From positions 30,771-94,770 of the forward strand of contig JBEKEK010000007.1 in assembly GCA_050013875.1 (NCBI GenBank): a stretch of DNA of 64,000 nucleotides, in the 5' to 3' direction. A program made the position numbers and the translations under genes. The notes under the pieces were generated by a model. It did no database searches. It worked only from the letters and a program-made list of their open reading frames with translations, and was not told the origin of the DNA. This stretch comes from Trebonia sp050013875. Its GTDB lineage: Bacteria > Actinomycetota > Actinomycetes > Streptosporangiales > Streptosporangiaceae. This document shows positions 16,060-24,373 of the stretch, piece after piece; position 1 is the first letter of the stretch, and every line of letters starts with the position of its first letter.

Positions 16060-18036
16060 ATGGAGCTGACTGAGACGGGACGTCTGCTTTCCGGGCGCTA
16101 CCGGCTCCGTAACGTCATCGGCCGAGGCGGGATGGGCGTGGTTTGGCAGGCCCGCGACGAGCTGCTCAAACGGGACGTCGCGGTAAAGGAACTCGTCTGG
16201 CCGCCGCATTTCACCGAGGCCGAGCAGGAGACCGCCTGCCGCCGCGCTGTCAGGGAAGCCCAGATGGCCGGCCGCCTTACCCACCTGAACGTGGTCCGCA
16301 TCTACGACATCCTTCAGGAAGACGGCCACCCGTGGATCATCATGGAGCTGGTCCCCTACCAATCGCTGCGCGACCTGGTGCGGGAGGAAGGGCCGCTTGC
16401 CCCGGCCACGGCCGCGAGGGTGGGCCTAGGCGTCCTCGCGGCGCTGCGCGCCGCGCACGCGGAAGGCGTGCTGCACCGGGACGTGAAGCCGGCGAACATC
16501 CTCGTTGGACAGGACGGGCGGGTGGTGCTGACAGACTTCGGCATCGCCCGGGCCGTCGACAGCCCCACCCTCACCGCCACGGGCGCGCTCGTCGGATCGC
16601 CTTCGTACATCGCACCAGAGCGGGCCAGGGGCGGACCGTCGACCCCGGCCGGGGACCTGTGGGGGCTCGGCGCCGCACTGTACGCGGCGGTGGAGGGGCA
16701 TCCGCCGTTTGAGCGGAACGCCCCGCTCGCGACTCTCACTTCCGTGGTCGTTGACGAGCCGCGGGAAGCCGTCCACGCGGGACCGCTGTGGCCGGTCATC
16801 AGCGGGCTGCTCCGCAAAGATCCGGACGAGCGGCTCGGCGCGGCGGAGACCGAGCTGATGCTTCGCCAGGTCGCTGACCCCGACGAGACGACGCCAGGTT
16901 CCAGGCCGGCCGCTCGGCGTGCCCGGCCGGCTCTCTGGCGCATCCGGCGGGCTTCCCGGCGCGTTCCTCCGGTTCTCCAGCCGGCCGCCGACACTGATCC
17001 GGCGGCCGGGCTGACGGGTACGGCGGCCATGGCTGGGATGTCTGGGTCCGCGGAGCCGGCTGGCGAGGCGGCCGCCGTAGCAGCCGCTGCTCTGGACGCG
17101 TCCGTCGCGCCGCCGGAACCTGACCCGATTGCGCCCCCCGAACCTGATGCGGCCGCGCATCCGGAGCCTGTCGCGGTCGCCGCCCCCGGTCCGGTCGAGA
17201 CACCCGACACCGCCTCGGACGCGGTGTCATCGCTCTCCGGTCAGCCGCCCGCTGCCGCCGGTTCTTTCTCAGACCCCGCTTCCCGCCGTCCACGCCGGTA
17301 TCGTCAGCCCGCGATCGCGGCAGTCGCGCTGGCCGCCGCCGCCGTGGGCGTCACCGCCGTGGCACTCGCCATGTCCGGTTCGCCTAGCCAGCCGGCCGCA
17401 TCACCGGGCACCTCTGCGCCCGGTCATTCGACGGTCCCCAGCACCGCGGCATCCGGCACCACGAAGTCATCGAACCCGCCCGCGTCGCCTAGTCTCCCGG
17501 CGTCGACCGGCTCGACCGGCTCGACCGGCTCGACCGGCTCGACCGGGCCGGCTGTCGGCGCCGGTAACGCCGGCAGCGCCGGGTACGCCGCGCTACCCGC
17601 CGGTTTCCACCGCTTCACTAACTCCACCGGCTTTTCGATCGGGGTCCCCGACGGCTGGCAGATCCAGCACGTCGGTCACTACGTCTACGTCACCGACCCG
17701 TCGAACGGCGGCATCTTCCTGCTCATCGACCAGTCCGACACGCCGAATCCGGACCCGCTCCTCGACTGGGAGCAGCAGGCGGCCAACCGGGCGGGCACGT
17801 ACCAGGACTACCACCTCATCCGCTTGGCGTCCGTGTACTACCCGCAGGCCGAGAAAGCGGCGGACTGGGAGTTCACCTACGTCAGGGACGGCATCCTCGT
17901 GCACATCCTGAACAGAAACGTGCTCGCGAACGCGCACCACGCCTACGCGCTCTACTGGTCCGCGCCGGAGAGCGATTGGAGCGGGTACTACCGCTACTTC
18001 CAGGCCTTCGCGGGCACGTTCCGCCCCGCCCGGTGA
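16060..18036 (+). CDS. Membrane Ser/Thr protein kinase (PknB type) with extracellular domain
   Basis: 658 residues. The kinase domain spans about 14-275, with GRGGMGVVW (glycine loop), Lys43 in VAVKEL, HRDVKPANIL (about 139-148), DFG at 159-161, and APE in SYIAPERARGG. Ala/Pro-rich linkers follow, then one transmembrane segment (AIAAVALAAAAVGVTAVALA) and an extracellular Ser/Thr/Gly linker holding a 9-bp repeat (17503-17546) that encodes repeated Ser-Thr-Gly. The outer domain of about 130 residues (FHRFTNSTGFSIGVPDGWQ, then YYRYFQAFAGTFRP) resembles sensor domains found on other actinobacterial kinases. All catalytic residues are present. It ends only 6 bases from the convergent neighbour. 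Confidence 0.93.
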   Translation: MELTETGRLLSGRYRLRNVIGRGGMGVVWQARDELLKRDVAVKELVWPPHFTEAEQETACRRAVREAQMAGRLTHLNVVRIYDILQEDGHPWIIMELVPYQSLRDLVREEGPLAPATAARVGLGVLAALRAAHAEGVLHRDVKPANILVGQDGRVVLTDFGIARAVDSPTLTATGALVGSPSYIAPERARGGPSTPAGDLWGLGAALYAAVEGHPPFERNAPLATLTSVVVDEPREAVHAGPLWPVISGLLRKDPDERLGAAETELMLRQVADPDETTPGSRPAARRARPALWRIRRASRRVPPVLQPAADTDPAAGLTGTAAMAGMSGSAEPAGEAAAVAAAALDASVAPPEPDPIAPPEPDAAAHPEPVAVAAPGPVETPDTASDAVSSLSGQPPAAAGSFSDPASRRPRRYRQPAIAAVALAAAAVGVTAVALAMSGSPSQPAASPGTSAPGHSTVPSTAASGTTKSSNPPASPSLPASTGSTGSTGSTGSTGPAVGAGNAGSAGYAALPAGFHRFTNSTGFSIGVPDGWQIQHVGHYVYVTDPSNGGIFLLIDQSDTPNPDPLLDWEQQAANRAGTYQDYHLIRLASVYYPQAEKAADWEFTYVRDGILVHILNRNVLANAHHAYALYWSAPESDWSGYYRYFQAFAGTFRPAR

Positions 18037-18042
18037 CCAGGC

Positions 18043-18684
18043 CTATGGCTCCCACGCCCCCGCGAGGTGCACGGTAAGCAGGGCGATCACCAGGCCGGCC
18101 AGCAGCGAGGCGATGAGCAGGGCCAGCCGGGTGCCACGGCCGCTGAGAACTTCCACCGCCCGCCGGGCAGGCCGCCCGGCGGCCGCGTCCGCGCCGGCAT
18201 CCCGTTGCGGGAGGGAGCTGCCGCGAGCCTCGGCCGCGAGCAGCCTCGGCAAACGCCACACGTAGGCGAGCACGTGGATGACGATGAAGAAGGCCCAGGC
18301 GATGAACGAGATCCTGTGCACCATGAGCCATCCGCTTGGCGGCCCGTAGCCGTAGCCGGGGCCGGTGACCGCCAGCATGATGCCGGAGCCGAAGACGCAC
18401 GCCGTGAGCAGCACGATGATCGGCCCGATGGCCCGCAGCAACGGCGCGGGGGGTCCCTTGCGCCGGTAAGGTGCGCTCCCGGTGTAGTAGCGGGCGAAAC
18501 GGTAGATGACCGCGGCGGCCTTGAGGGTGACCGGCCCGAGTAGCAGCATGCCGAGGAAGACGTGCAGGGTGAGCAGGCGGCCGATCCGGAAGATCGTGTA
18601 GCACTCGACGGCCAGCAGGATGAGCAGCACCGCTCCCGTCATCGCGGTCAGCCGCTCGTTGCCCTCGGCCCCGTCCCGGCTCAC
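18043..18684 (-). CDS. Integral membrane protein, cytochrome b561-like
   Basis: 213 residues with about five transmembrane segments. Histidines lie within hydrophobic helices (LLTLHVFLGMLLLG, WLMVHRISFIAW, FFIVIHVLAYVW) in the manner of di-heme b-type cytochromes or ferric-reductase-like proteins. The last helix is separated by an Ala-rich loop. The GTG start at 18682-18684 shares one base with the TAG stop of the upstream permease remnant (TAGTG), so translation may once have been coupled to it. Heme binding is an inference from residue placement. Confidence 0.65.
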   Translation of the reverse strand: MSRDGAEGNERLTAMTGAVLLILLAVECYTIFRIGRLLTLHVFLGMLLLGPVTLKAAAVIYRFARYYTGSAPYRRKGPPAPLLRAIGPIIVLLTACVFGSGIMLAVTGPGYGYGPPSGWLMVHRISFIAWAFFIVIHVLAYVWRLPRLLAAEARGSSLPQRDAGADAAAGRPARRAVEVLSGRGTRLALLIASLLAGLVIALLTVHLAGAWEP

Positions 18685-19400
18685 TAGGCATCCCGCCTGC
18701 GGACGACGGCGAACGTGACCGCGATAAGCGCCGCGGCAAGCAGCACGTAGATCCCGGTCTCGATGCCCTGGAACGGCCAGTAGCGGCTGGCGGGCTGATA
18801 GGTGGCGAACCCGCGCCAGCCGTGCGCTTGCATGCACGAAAACGCGGCGTTCAGCGAAGGGTTGGACTTCCCGCTCGAGGTTACCGGAAGCAGTTTCTGG
18901 CAGGAGGCCGGAAGCGCGGGATAGAGCGAGCCCCAGCCGATCGGCACCACGACCCCGGTCTTGCTGACGGCGCCCTGGGCGAGCACCCAGGCCTGCCCCC
19001 GCGGCGTGAAGGAGCCCGTCACGTTGTAGTAGGTCGTGACCGCCGCCAGGTAGTGCTGCCGGGCGAAACCGGCGATCACCAGGCGCAGCGCGATGAAACC
19101 GCCGAGCACGACCGCGATCGCGGGGAGGGTGCGGCGCGCTATGGTGCCCGCGGCGATGCCGAGCGCCATCGCGAACACCGCGTACCCGATGGGGACGATG
19201 CCCTGCGTGTCGAACTGACCGGGCGCGAACGCGCCGGCCGTCTGCGCGTTGTTCGGCCCGGACCACCAGGTGGCCAGGGCAGCGGTCGCGCCGCCGCAGG
19301 CGGCGGCGGCGAGCAGCAGCCACCCCGCCTTGGCGGCCAGCCAGCGCGTCCGGGTGACGCTCTGCGTCCATGCGAAATCGCTGGTGCCGGCCTCGAGTTC
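18684..19400 (-). pseudogene. ABC-2-type transporter permease, 5' end missing
   Basis: From 19400 downward the minus frame matches the actinobacterial ABC-2 permease group that contains ELEAGTSDFAWTQSVTRTRW, GIVPIGYAVFAMALGIAAGT and a C-terminal helix ending FAVVRRRDA. Full members begin further upstream with an N-terminal membrane segment and lead into the ELE-G motif. Here the sequence beyond 19400 is antisense to another gene fragment, and no plausible start lies at the boundary. The matching ATPase gene is also absent. It is therefore a truncated remnant, cut at about 19400. Confidence 0.7.
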
Positions 19401-19798
19401 GTGCGTACGTCGTCGGCCAGGGCGGCGGCTCGCTTGACGGCGTGCGCGGCGCGGGGCTGCTGTCCGGCTTTTACGCGGTCCCCGACGGCGGCGAGCGCGG
19501 CGAGATCGAGACCCCGTACTACGGAGACCTCCCGTCATCCACCGTCTCCACCCTCAGGGGCCTGCTCGACGCCGAGATCCCGCTGATCTTCGCCGTCGCG
19601 CAGCGCGACCTGCCGGCTAGCCACGCGCAGCTGGCGCGGCTGACCGCCGCCTGGTACGCGCGGCACGCCGCGGTGCCGCAGGTGGTCTGGTCGGACGGGC
19701 ACAACCACATCTCGCAGATCGGGTCGATCGGCGTGGACGACCTCGCGCTCGGCGCCCAGCTCGGCCGCTTCGTCAACCGGGTAACCGCGCAGCCCTAA
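19400..19798 (+). pseudogene. C-terminal part of an alpha/beta-hydrolase
   Basis: From about 19400 the plus frame reads RAYVVGQGGGSLDGV, then IPLIFAVAQRDLPASHAQ (acidic triad region) and WSDGHNHISQIGSIG (catalytic His), ending ARFVNR-like at 19798. This is the C-terminal third of a carboxylesterase/alpha-beta-hydrolase; the nucleophile elbow (GxSxG) and oxyanion region are missing. Its missing 5' end coincides with the missing 5' end of the divergent permease. Confidence 0.7.
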
Positions 19799-19982
19799 AG
19801 GCCAAAGTCAACATCACCAGGATGAGTAACGAGCGCGTGTCGCTGCCCGTCCGCAATCCTTACCCGGGCAAGGTGGAATACAGCGGCCGGGTGCGGTGCC
19901 TGGCAGGGAATCCGCCGACGGTGAATGTGGTTGAACCGTCAGGTAAATTAGCGATACCCCACCCCTGCCTTGGAGGTTACGC

Positions 19983-20555
19983 GTGGCTAAGCCCGTGCTG
20001 CGGATCATCATTGGCTCTACCCGGCCGGGCCGGGTCGGGTCGGCTGTCGCCGAGTGGATCACCGAGCGTGCGCGCGAGCACGGGGGCTTCGATGTCGAGG
20101 TCACCGACCTGGCCGAGCTGAACCTCCCGATGTACGACGAGCCCAACCACCCGCGCCTGCGGAAGTACGTCAACCAGCACACTAAGGACTGGTCGGAGCT
20201 GGTGGGGGCGTCGGACGCGTTCATCTTCGTGACGCCCGAGTACAACTACTCGTTCAACGCGGCGACCAAGAACGCGATCGACTACCTGTTCCACGAGTGG
20301 CAGCACAAGGTGGCTGGCATCGTCAGCTACGGCGGCGTCGCGGCGGGCACCCGGGCCACCCAGATGCTCAAGCAGGTCCTCACCACGCTGAAGATCATGC
20401 CGGTGCCCGAGGCGGTCAACATCCCGTTCGTCGCCCAGCACCTCGACGAGGACAAGCGCCTCAAGCCGACCGAGGAGATGGAGCAGTCAGCGACGGCGAT
20501 GCTCGACGAGATCCTGAAGTGGACGCAGGCGCTCCAGCCGATCCGCGCCAGGTAA
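19983..20555 (+). CDS. NADPH-dependent FMN reductase
   Basis: 190 residues of flavodoxin-like fold. The FMN phosphate loop is GSTRPGRVG near the N-terminus and the isoalloxazine-binding motif is TPEYNYSFNAATKNAIDYL, with YGGVAAG further on. This matches the NADPH-dependent FMN reductase/quinone reductase family (PF03358-type). Start GTG 19983 follows TTGGAGG. It could supply reduced FMN or detoxify quinones; neighbours do not decide. Confidence 0.9.
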   Translation: MAKPVLRIIIGSTRPGRVGSAVAEWITERAREHGGFDVEVTDLAELNLPMYDEPNHPRLRKYVNQHTKDWSELVGASDAFIFVTPEYNYSFNAATKNAIDYLFHEWQHKVAGIVSYGGVAAGTRATQMLKQVLTTLKIMPVPEAVNIPFVAQHLDEDKRLKPTEEMEQSATAMLDEILKWTQALQPIRAR

Positions 20556-20569
20556 TCGCCGGCACTGCG

Positions 20570-20600
20570 GGGCACGGTCATCCTGACCGGATCCGTGCCC
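20570..20600 (+). terminator. Hairpin downstream of FMN reductase gene
   Basis: GGGCACGG (20570-20577) and CCGTGCCC (20593-20600) are perfect 8-base complements separated by 15 bases, which themselves contain a nested GGTCA/TGACC dyad. It begins 15 bases after the stop codon, so it is a probable transcription end; there is no T-run, as is common in high-GC actinomycetes. Confidence 0.55.
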
Positions 20601-20779
20601 TAACCCCATGTGTTACCGTTTGTAGTCATCATGGTACATAGAGTATTATCGCTTTAAGCATCCGTCAAATCACTCCATGTGATGACATTGGCCCCTCAGC
20701 TCTCCCACAAGTTGAACCTCCGAGAAATTGGCGTGATCACTTCATGACGGGCGGAAATGGCGCCGGGATAATCACCGCC

Positions 20780-21655
20780 ATGGACATCGACAATCTGGTC
20801 GCGATCGACGTGCACACGCATGTGCACCGGTCGGTCAACGCGCCGCAGGCCAAGCCGGACGATAACGAGCACCTGGCCGCGATGGCCGCCTACTTCAAGA
20901 CCGCGGCGGCCGCATTCACCGTCGATGACCTGGCCGCCTACTACCGCGAGCGGAAGATGGCGGCGGTGGCGTTCACCATCGACCAGCAGGACGCCCCCGA
21001 GGACCCCACCCGGGCCACCCCCGAGGAGATCGCCGAACGGGCCCGTGACCACACCGACGTGATCATCCCGTTCGGCTCGGTCGACCCGAATCGCGGGGCC
21101 GAGGCGGTCCGCATGGCCAAGCGCCAGATCGAGGAGTACGGCGTCAAGGGGTTCAAGTTCCATCCGAGCTCGCAGGCGTTTCTCCCCAACGACCGGCTGG
21201 CCTACCCGGTGTATGAGGTGATCGAGGCGGCGGGGCTGCCGGCCCTGTTCCACACCGGCCAGACCGGCGTCGGTGCAGGCACGCGGGGCGGCGGCGGCAT
21301 CAGGCTGGCCTACTCCAACCCGATCCACCTCGACGACGTGGCGGTCGACTTCCCCGACATGCCGATCATCTTGGCGCACCCGTCCTTCCCCTGGCAGGAG
21401 GAGGCGCTCTCCGTCGCCACCCACAAGCCCCAGGTCTACATCGACCTCTCCGGCTGGTCACCCAAGTACTTCGCCCCGATCCTCATCCAGTACGCGAACA
21501 CGCTGCTCAAGGAGAAGGTTCTGTTCGGCACGGACTTTCCCATCCTCACCCCGGAGCGCTGGATGGCCGACTTCGAGAAGATCGCGATCCGCGACGAGGT
21601 CAAGCCGGGCATCTTCAAGAACAACGCCGCCCGGCTGCTGGGCCTCGGGGGTTAG
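20780..21655 (+). CDS. Amidohydrolase-2-family metal-dependent hydrolase
   Basis: About 291 residues from ATG 20780. The TIM-barrel starts with IDVHTHVH (metal-binding HxH), continues with GVKGFKFHPSSQ and LFHTGQTG (metal-ligand His), then PIILAHPSFPWQEEA (His) and LFGTDFPILTPERW (catalytic Asp). This is the amidohydrolase-2 layout, the fold of decarboxylases and hydrolases acting on aromatic acids and beta-keto or lactone compounds. An upstream frame to 20744 has no better start. Its stop overlaps the stop of the convergent CoA-transferase gene by a few bases. Confidence 0.9.
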   Translation: MDIDNLVAIDVHTHVHRSVNAPQAKPDDNEHLAAMAAYFKTAAAAFTVDDLAAYYRERKMAAVAFTIDQQDAPEDPTRATPEEIAERARDHTDVIIPFGSVDPNRGAEAVRMAKRQIEEYGVKGFKFHPSSQAFLPNDRLAYPVYEVIEAAGLPALFHTGQTGVGAGTRGGGGIRLAYSNPIHLDDVAVDFPDMPIILAHPSFPWQEEALSVATHKPQVYIDLSGWSPKYFAPILIQYANTLLKEKVLFGTDFPILTPERWMADFEKIAIRDEVKPGIFKNNAARLLGLGG

Positions 21656-23196
21656 ATCCAGCACTCCTGCATCACGCGCACCTGGTCGGCGACGTCAACC
21701 CGCATCCCGGTCAGCGACAGCACCTCATCGACCGTGAACCCGGCCGCGATCTCCTCCAGGGTGAAGCGGTCCTGCCGCGAACTCCGCCGCAGCAGCGCCA
21801 GGTCGGTGATGATCGCGTCCACGCACCCGGGTGCCGTCAGCGGCAAATCGCACTTCTCCACCAGCTTGGGCCGGCCCTTCGAGTCGGTGTGCTCGAGCAT
21901 CGCGAACACCTGCCGGGCGCCGGCCGCGAGGTCCATCGCGCCGCCGATGCCGCCGCCGATCATGCCCGGTGCCGACCAGTTGGCCAGGTCGCCATTGCCG
22001 CCGACCTGGTAGGTCCCGAGCACCACAGCGAACAGCCGGCCGCCGCGGGCGATCTCGAACGAGGTGACCGAGTCGAAAAACGACGCCCCCGCGCGCACGG
22101 TGACGAAGAATCCGCTGGCGTCGTGCAGATCCGGATCAAAGTCGTCCCCCCGCACGAACTCCCCGTAGTTCAGCATCCCGTTCTCGCTGTGCAGGATGAC
22201 CGGCCGCCCGGAGATGAAGTTCGCCACCTGCGTCGGCAGCCCCGCCCCCAGGTTCACCACCGCGCCGTCCGGCATCAGCGCCGCGACCCGCCGTCCGACC
22301 CCCTCGCGGGTAAGCCCGGGCTTGCCCAGGTACAGCCGCGCTGAGTCGGCCGGCCGGCTCACCCGCATCGGCAGGTTCTTCACGTCCATCCGCACCGTCA
22401 CCGGCACCACCCGCGTCACGAACACCCCGGGAAGATCGACGTCCTCCGGGGCGATGGAACCGGTCGGGACGATCTCCTCGGCCTCCACGATCGTCACCCG
22501 CGCCGCCTTGGCGAACGAGGAGTTGAAGTTCTGCGACCCACCGCGGAACACCAGGTTCCCCATCTGGTCCGCCTTGGCCGCCCTGATCAGCGCGAAGTCG
22601 GTGGTGATGGCGCGCTCGAGGACGTACGGCTTCCCTTCGAAGTACCTGATGTCCTTGCCCTCGGCGATCTGGGACCCGTAACCGGTCGGCGTGTAGAACG
22701 CGGGGATGCCAGCCCCGCCGGCTCGCATGCGCTCGACCAGCGTGCCCTGCGGGACCATCTCAAGTGTCAGCTCGCCCGCCTCGATCTGCTTCTCCGCCTC
22801 GGATACCACCCCGGGCCGCGCGGAGAAGCAGGTGACCAGGCGCGCGATCTGGTGGTTATCGGCGAGCATGTGCGCGGTCGGGAAGCCCGGCTGGCCGAGC
22901 CCGTTGCAGTACACGGTCAGCCCGCCGGGCCCGGCATCGCGCAGCGCGGTGATGAGCGTCGACGGGTAGCGGTGCGAGACCCCGAATCCGGCCACGCCCA
23001 CGCTCGCGCCATCACCGATGTCGGAGACGGCCTCGGCCGCGGACATCACCTTGTTTTCCCCGCTCGCCGCCGGGCGCTTATAGCCCCTGCTTTCTCCCTC
23101 GTCGCTCGGTCGCTGCGCTCCCTCCCTCCTCGGTCCGAAAGCAGGGGCGCGCCCTTCGGCTCGCGGGGGGCTTTCCCCGCTCCCCGGGTTGCTCAT
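21652..23196 (-). CDS. 3-oxoacid CoA-transferase, fused A and B subunits
   Basis: 514 residues. Residues about 50-275 are the alpha subunit (VGVAGFGVSHRYPSTLI, CNGLGQPGFPT, PTGYGSQIAEGKDIRYFEGK). Residues about 290-510 are the beta subunit (RRVAALMPDGAVVNLGAGLP), with the catalytic Glu in HSENGMLNYG. Most bacteria encode the two subunits separately; fusion is like mitochondrial SCOT. The first about 50 residues (MSNPGSGESPPRAEG...) are foreign to the family and derive from a hairpin-bearing insert (23083-23148). ATG 23046 is the alternative start with a weaker site. It probably transfers CoA between a 3-oxo or succinyl-CoA and an acid produced by the neighbouring enzymes. Confidence 0.9.
   Translation of the reverse strand: MSNPGSGESPPRAEGRAPAFGPRREGAQRPSDEGESRGYKRPAASGENKVMSAAEAVSDIGDGASVGVAGFGVSHRYPSTLITALRDAGPGGLTVYCNGLGQPGFPTAHMLADNHQIARLVTCFSARPGVVSEAEKQIEAGELTLEMVPQGTLVERMRAGGAGIPAFYTPTGYGSQIAEGKDIRYFEGKPYVLERAITTDFALIRAAKADQMGNLVFRGGSQNFNSSFAKAARVTIVEAEEIVPTGSIAPEDVDLPGVFVTRVVPVTVRMDVKNLPMRVSRPADSARLYLGKPGLTREGVGRRVAALMPDGAVVNLGAGLPTQVANFISGRPVILHSENGMLNYGEFVRGDDFDPDLHDASGFFVTVRAGASFFDSVTSFEIARGGRLFAVVLGTYQVGGNGDLANWSAPGMIGGGIGGAMDLAAGARQVFAMLEHTDSKGRPKLVEKCDLPLTAPGCVDAIITDLALLRRSSRQDRFTLEEIAAGFTVDEVLSLTGMRVDVADQVRVMQECWI
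23083..23148. repeat. 12-bp perfect inverted repeat inside the 5' end of the CoA-transferase gene
   Basis: GCCCCTGCTTTC (23083-23094) and GAAAGCAGGGGC (23137-23148) are perfect complements around a 42-base, CTCC/CGCT-rich centre (tccctcgtcgctcggtcgct). The stretch encodes the part of the N-terminus that has no counterpart in the enzyme family, so it looks like a small palindromic element inserted at the start of the gene. Confidence 0.65.
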
Positions 23197-23233
23197 GTGT
23201 CAGGCCTTTCTGCTCTGCTTGATGTGGGGAGCC

Positions 23234-24343
23234 CTAGCCCCAGACCTCGCGGGCGGTCTCGGTCAGGAGCTCGAGCTTGGCCCGCTCCTGGTCGATGGTC
23301 AGCGCGTTGCCCTCGACGGTGGAGGCGAACCCGCACTGCCCCGAGATGCAGAGCCGGTCCAGGTCCACGTACTTGGCGGCCTCGTCGATCCGCCGTTTGA
23401 GCGTGTCCTTGGACTCAAGTTCCGGTGTCTTGGTGGTCATCAGCCCGAGCACCACGACCTGGCCGTCGGGCACGAAGCGGAGCGGCTCGAACGTGCCCGA
23501 CCGCTCGTCGTCGTACTCAAGGAAGAGCCCGTCCACCTTGAGCTCGCCGAACACGTCCTCGGCGACGAAGTCGTAGCCGCCGGAGGAGAACCAGGCCGAC
23601 TGGTAGTTGCCGCGGCACATGTGAATGGTGACCGTCATGTCGGCGGGCTTGGCCGCCAGCGCCGCGTTGATCACCCCGACGTTGAGCAGGTGCTGCCGGT
23701 CCGGGTCGAGCCCGCCGGCCGACGCGTTCGCCCGCCAGACCGGGTCGTTCAGGAACGCGAAGATCGTGTCGTCGAACTGCAGGTACCGGCAGCCGAGCTC
23801 GTACAGCCCGGCGACCTCGGCCGCGTAGACGGCGGCGATGTCCGCGCGGTACTCGTCGGGGTCGGTGTAGGGGGACCTGGACAGATCGGCCCGGAAGTGC
23901 GCCATGCTCGGCGACGGCACGGTCAGCTTCGGCAGTGCGGTGCTGACGGCCGCGGCCAGGAAGCTGAAGTGGTCGCCGAAGATCGGCGTCTCCAGGTGGA
24001 CCCGGCTGGTGACCTCGGTGGCGTTCGGCGTCCAGGTGATCTGCCCGTCCTTGCGGTACACCGGCAGCGGCGCGCCGAGCCTGCCCCGCCGGATCCCGGG
24101 GATGGCGTAGAGGAAGTCGGAGTGCCACTGCTCCCGGCGGAACTCCCCGTCGGTCGCCGACTGCAGCCCGACGTTCTCCTGCAGCCTGACCGCGTCCGCG
24201 ATCGCGGTGTCCTCGACCGCGGCCAGCCGCGCCGCGTCGATCCGGCCGGCCGCCAATTCGTCCCTGGCGGCCAGCAACTCCGGCGGCCGCAGGAGCGAGC
24301 CGACATGGTCGGCGCGGAACGGCGGTGTGGCGCGTCGTGTCAT
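23234..24343 (-). CDS. MetE-like (cobalamin-independent methionine synthase C-terminal) protein
   Basis: 369 residues equivalent to the C-terminal catalytic barrel of MetE. It starts PFRADHVGSLLRPPELL, with TDGEFRREQWHSDF, YLQFDDTIFAFLND, the zinc-site pieces IHMCRGN (His, Cys) and LEYDDERSG (Glu), and ISGQCGFAST (second Cys). Single-domain proteins of this kind are widespread in catabolic clusters and may be methyltransferases for other substrates (for example demethylation or corrinoid-independent transfer). Start ATG 24343 follows AGGAG. It lies between the CoA-transferase and flavoprotein genes on the same strand. Confidence 0.88.
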   Translation of the reverse strand: MTRRATPPFRADHVGSLLRPPELLAARDELAAGRIDAARLAAVEDTAIADAVRLQENVGLQSATDGEFRREQWHSDFLYAIPGIRRGRLGAPLPVYRKDGQITWTPNATEVTSRVHLETPIFGDHFSFLAAAVSTALPKLTVPSPSMAHFRADLSRSPYTDPDEYRADIAAVYAAEVAGLYELGCRYLQFDDTIFAFLNDPVWRANASAGGLDPDRQHLLNVGVINAALAAKPADMTVTIHMCRGNYQSAWFSSGGYDFVAEDVFGELKVDGLFLEYDDERSGTFEPLRFVPDGQVVVLGLMTTKTPELESKDTLKRRIDEAAKYVDLDRLCISGQCGFASTVEGNALTIDQERAKLELLTETAREVWG

Positions 24344-24373
24344 CTAGCTCTCCTGCGTTGCGGATGTGCTGTC

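Noticed and set aside
18043..19371. 442-codon minus-strand frame joining the b561-like gene to upstream sequence
   Set aside because: Its first half is the wrong frame of the permease remnant. The overlap TAGTG gives a sound start at 18684.
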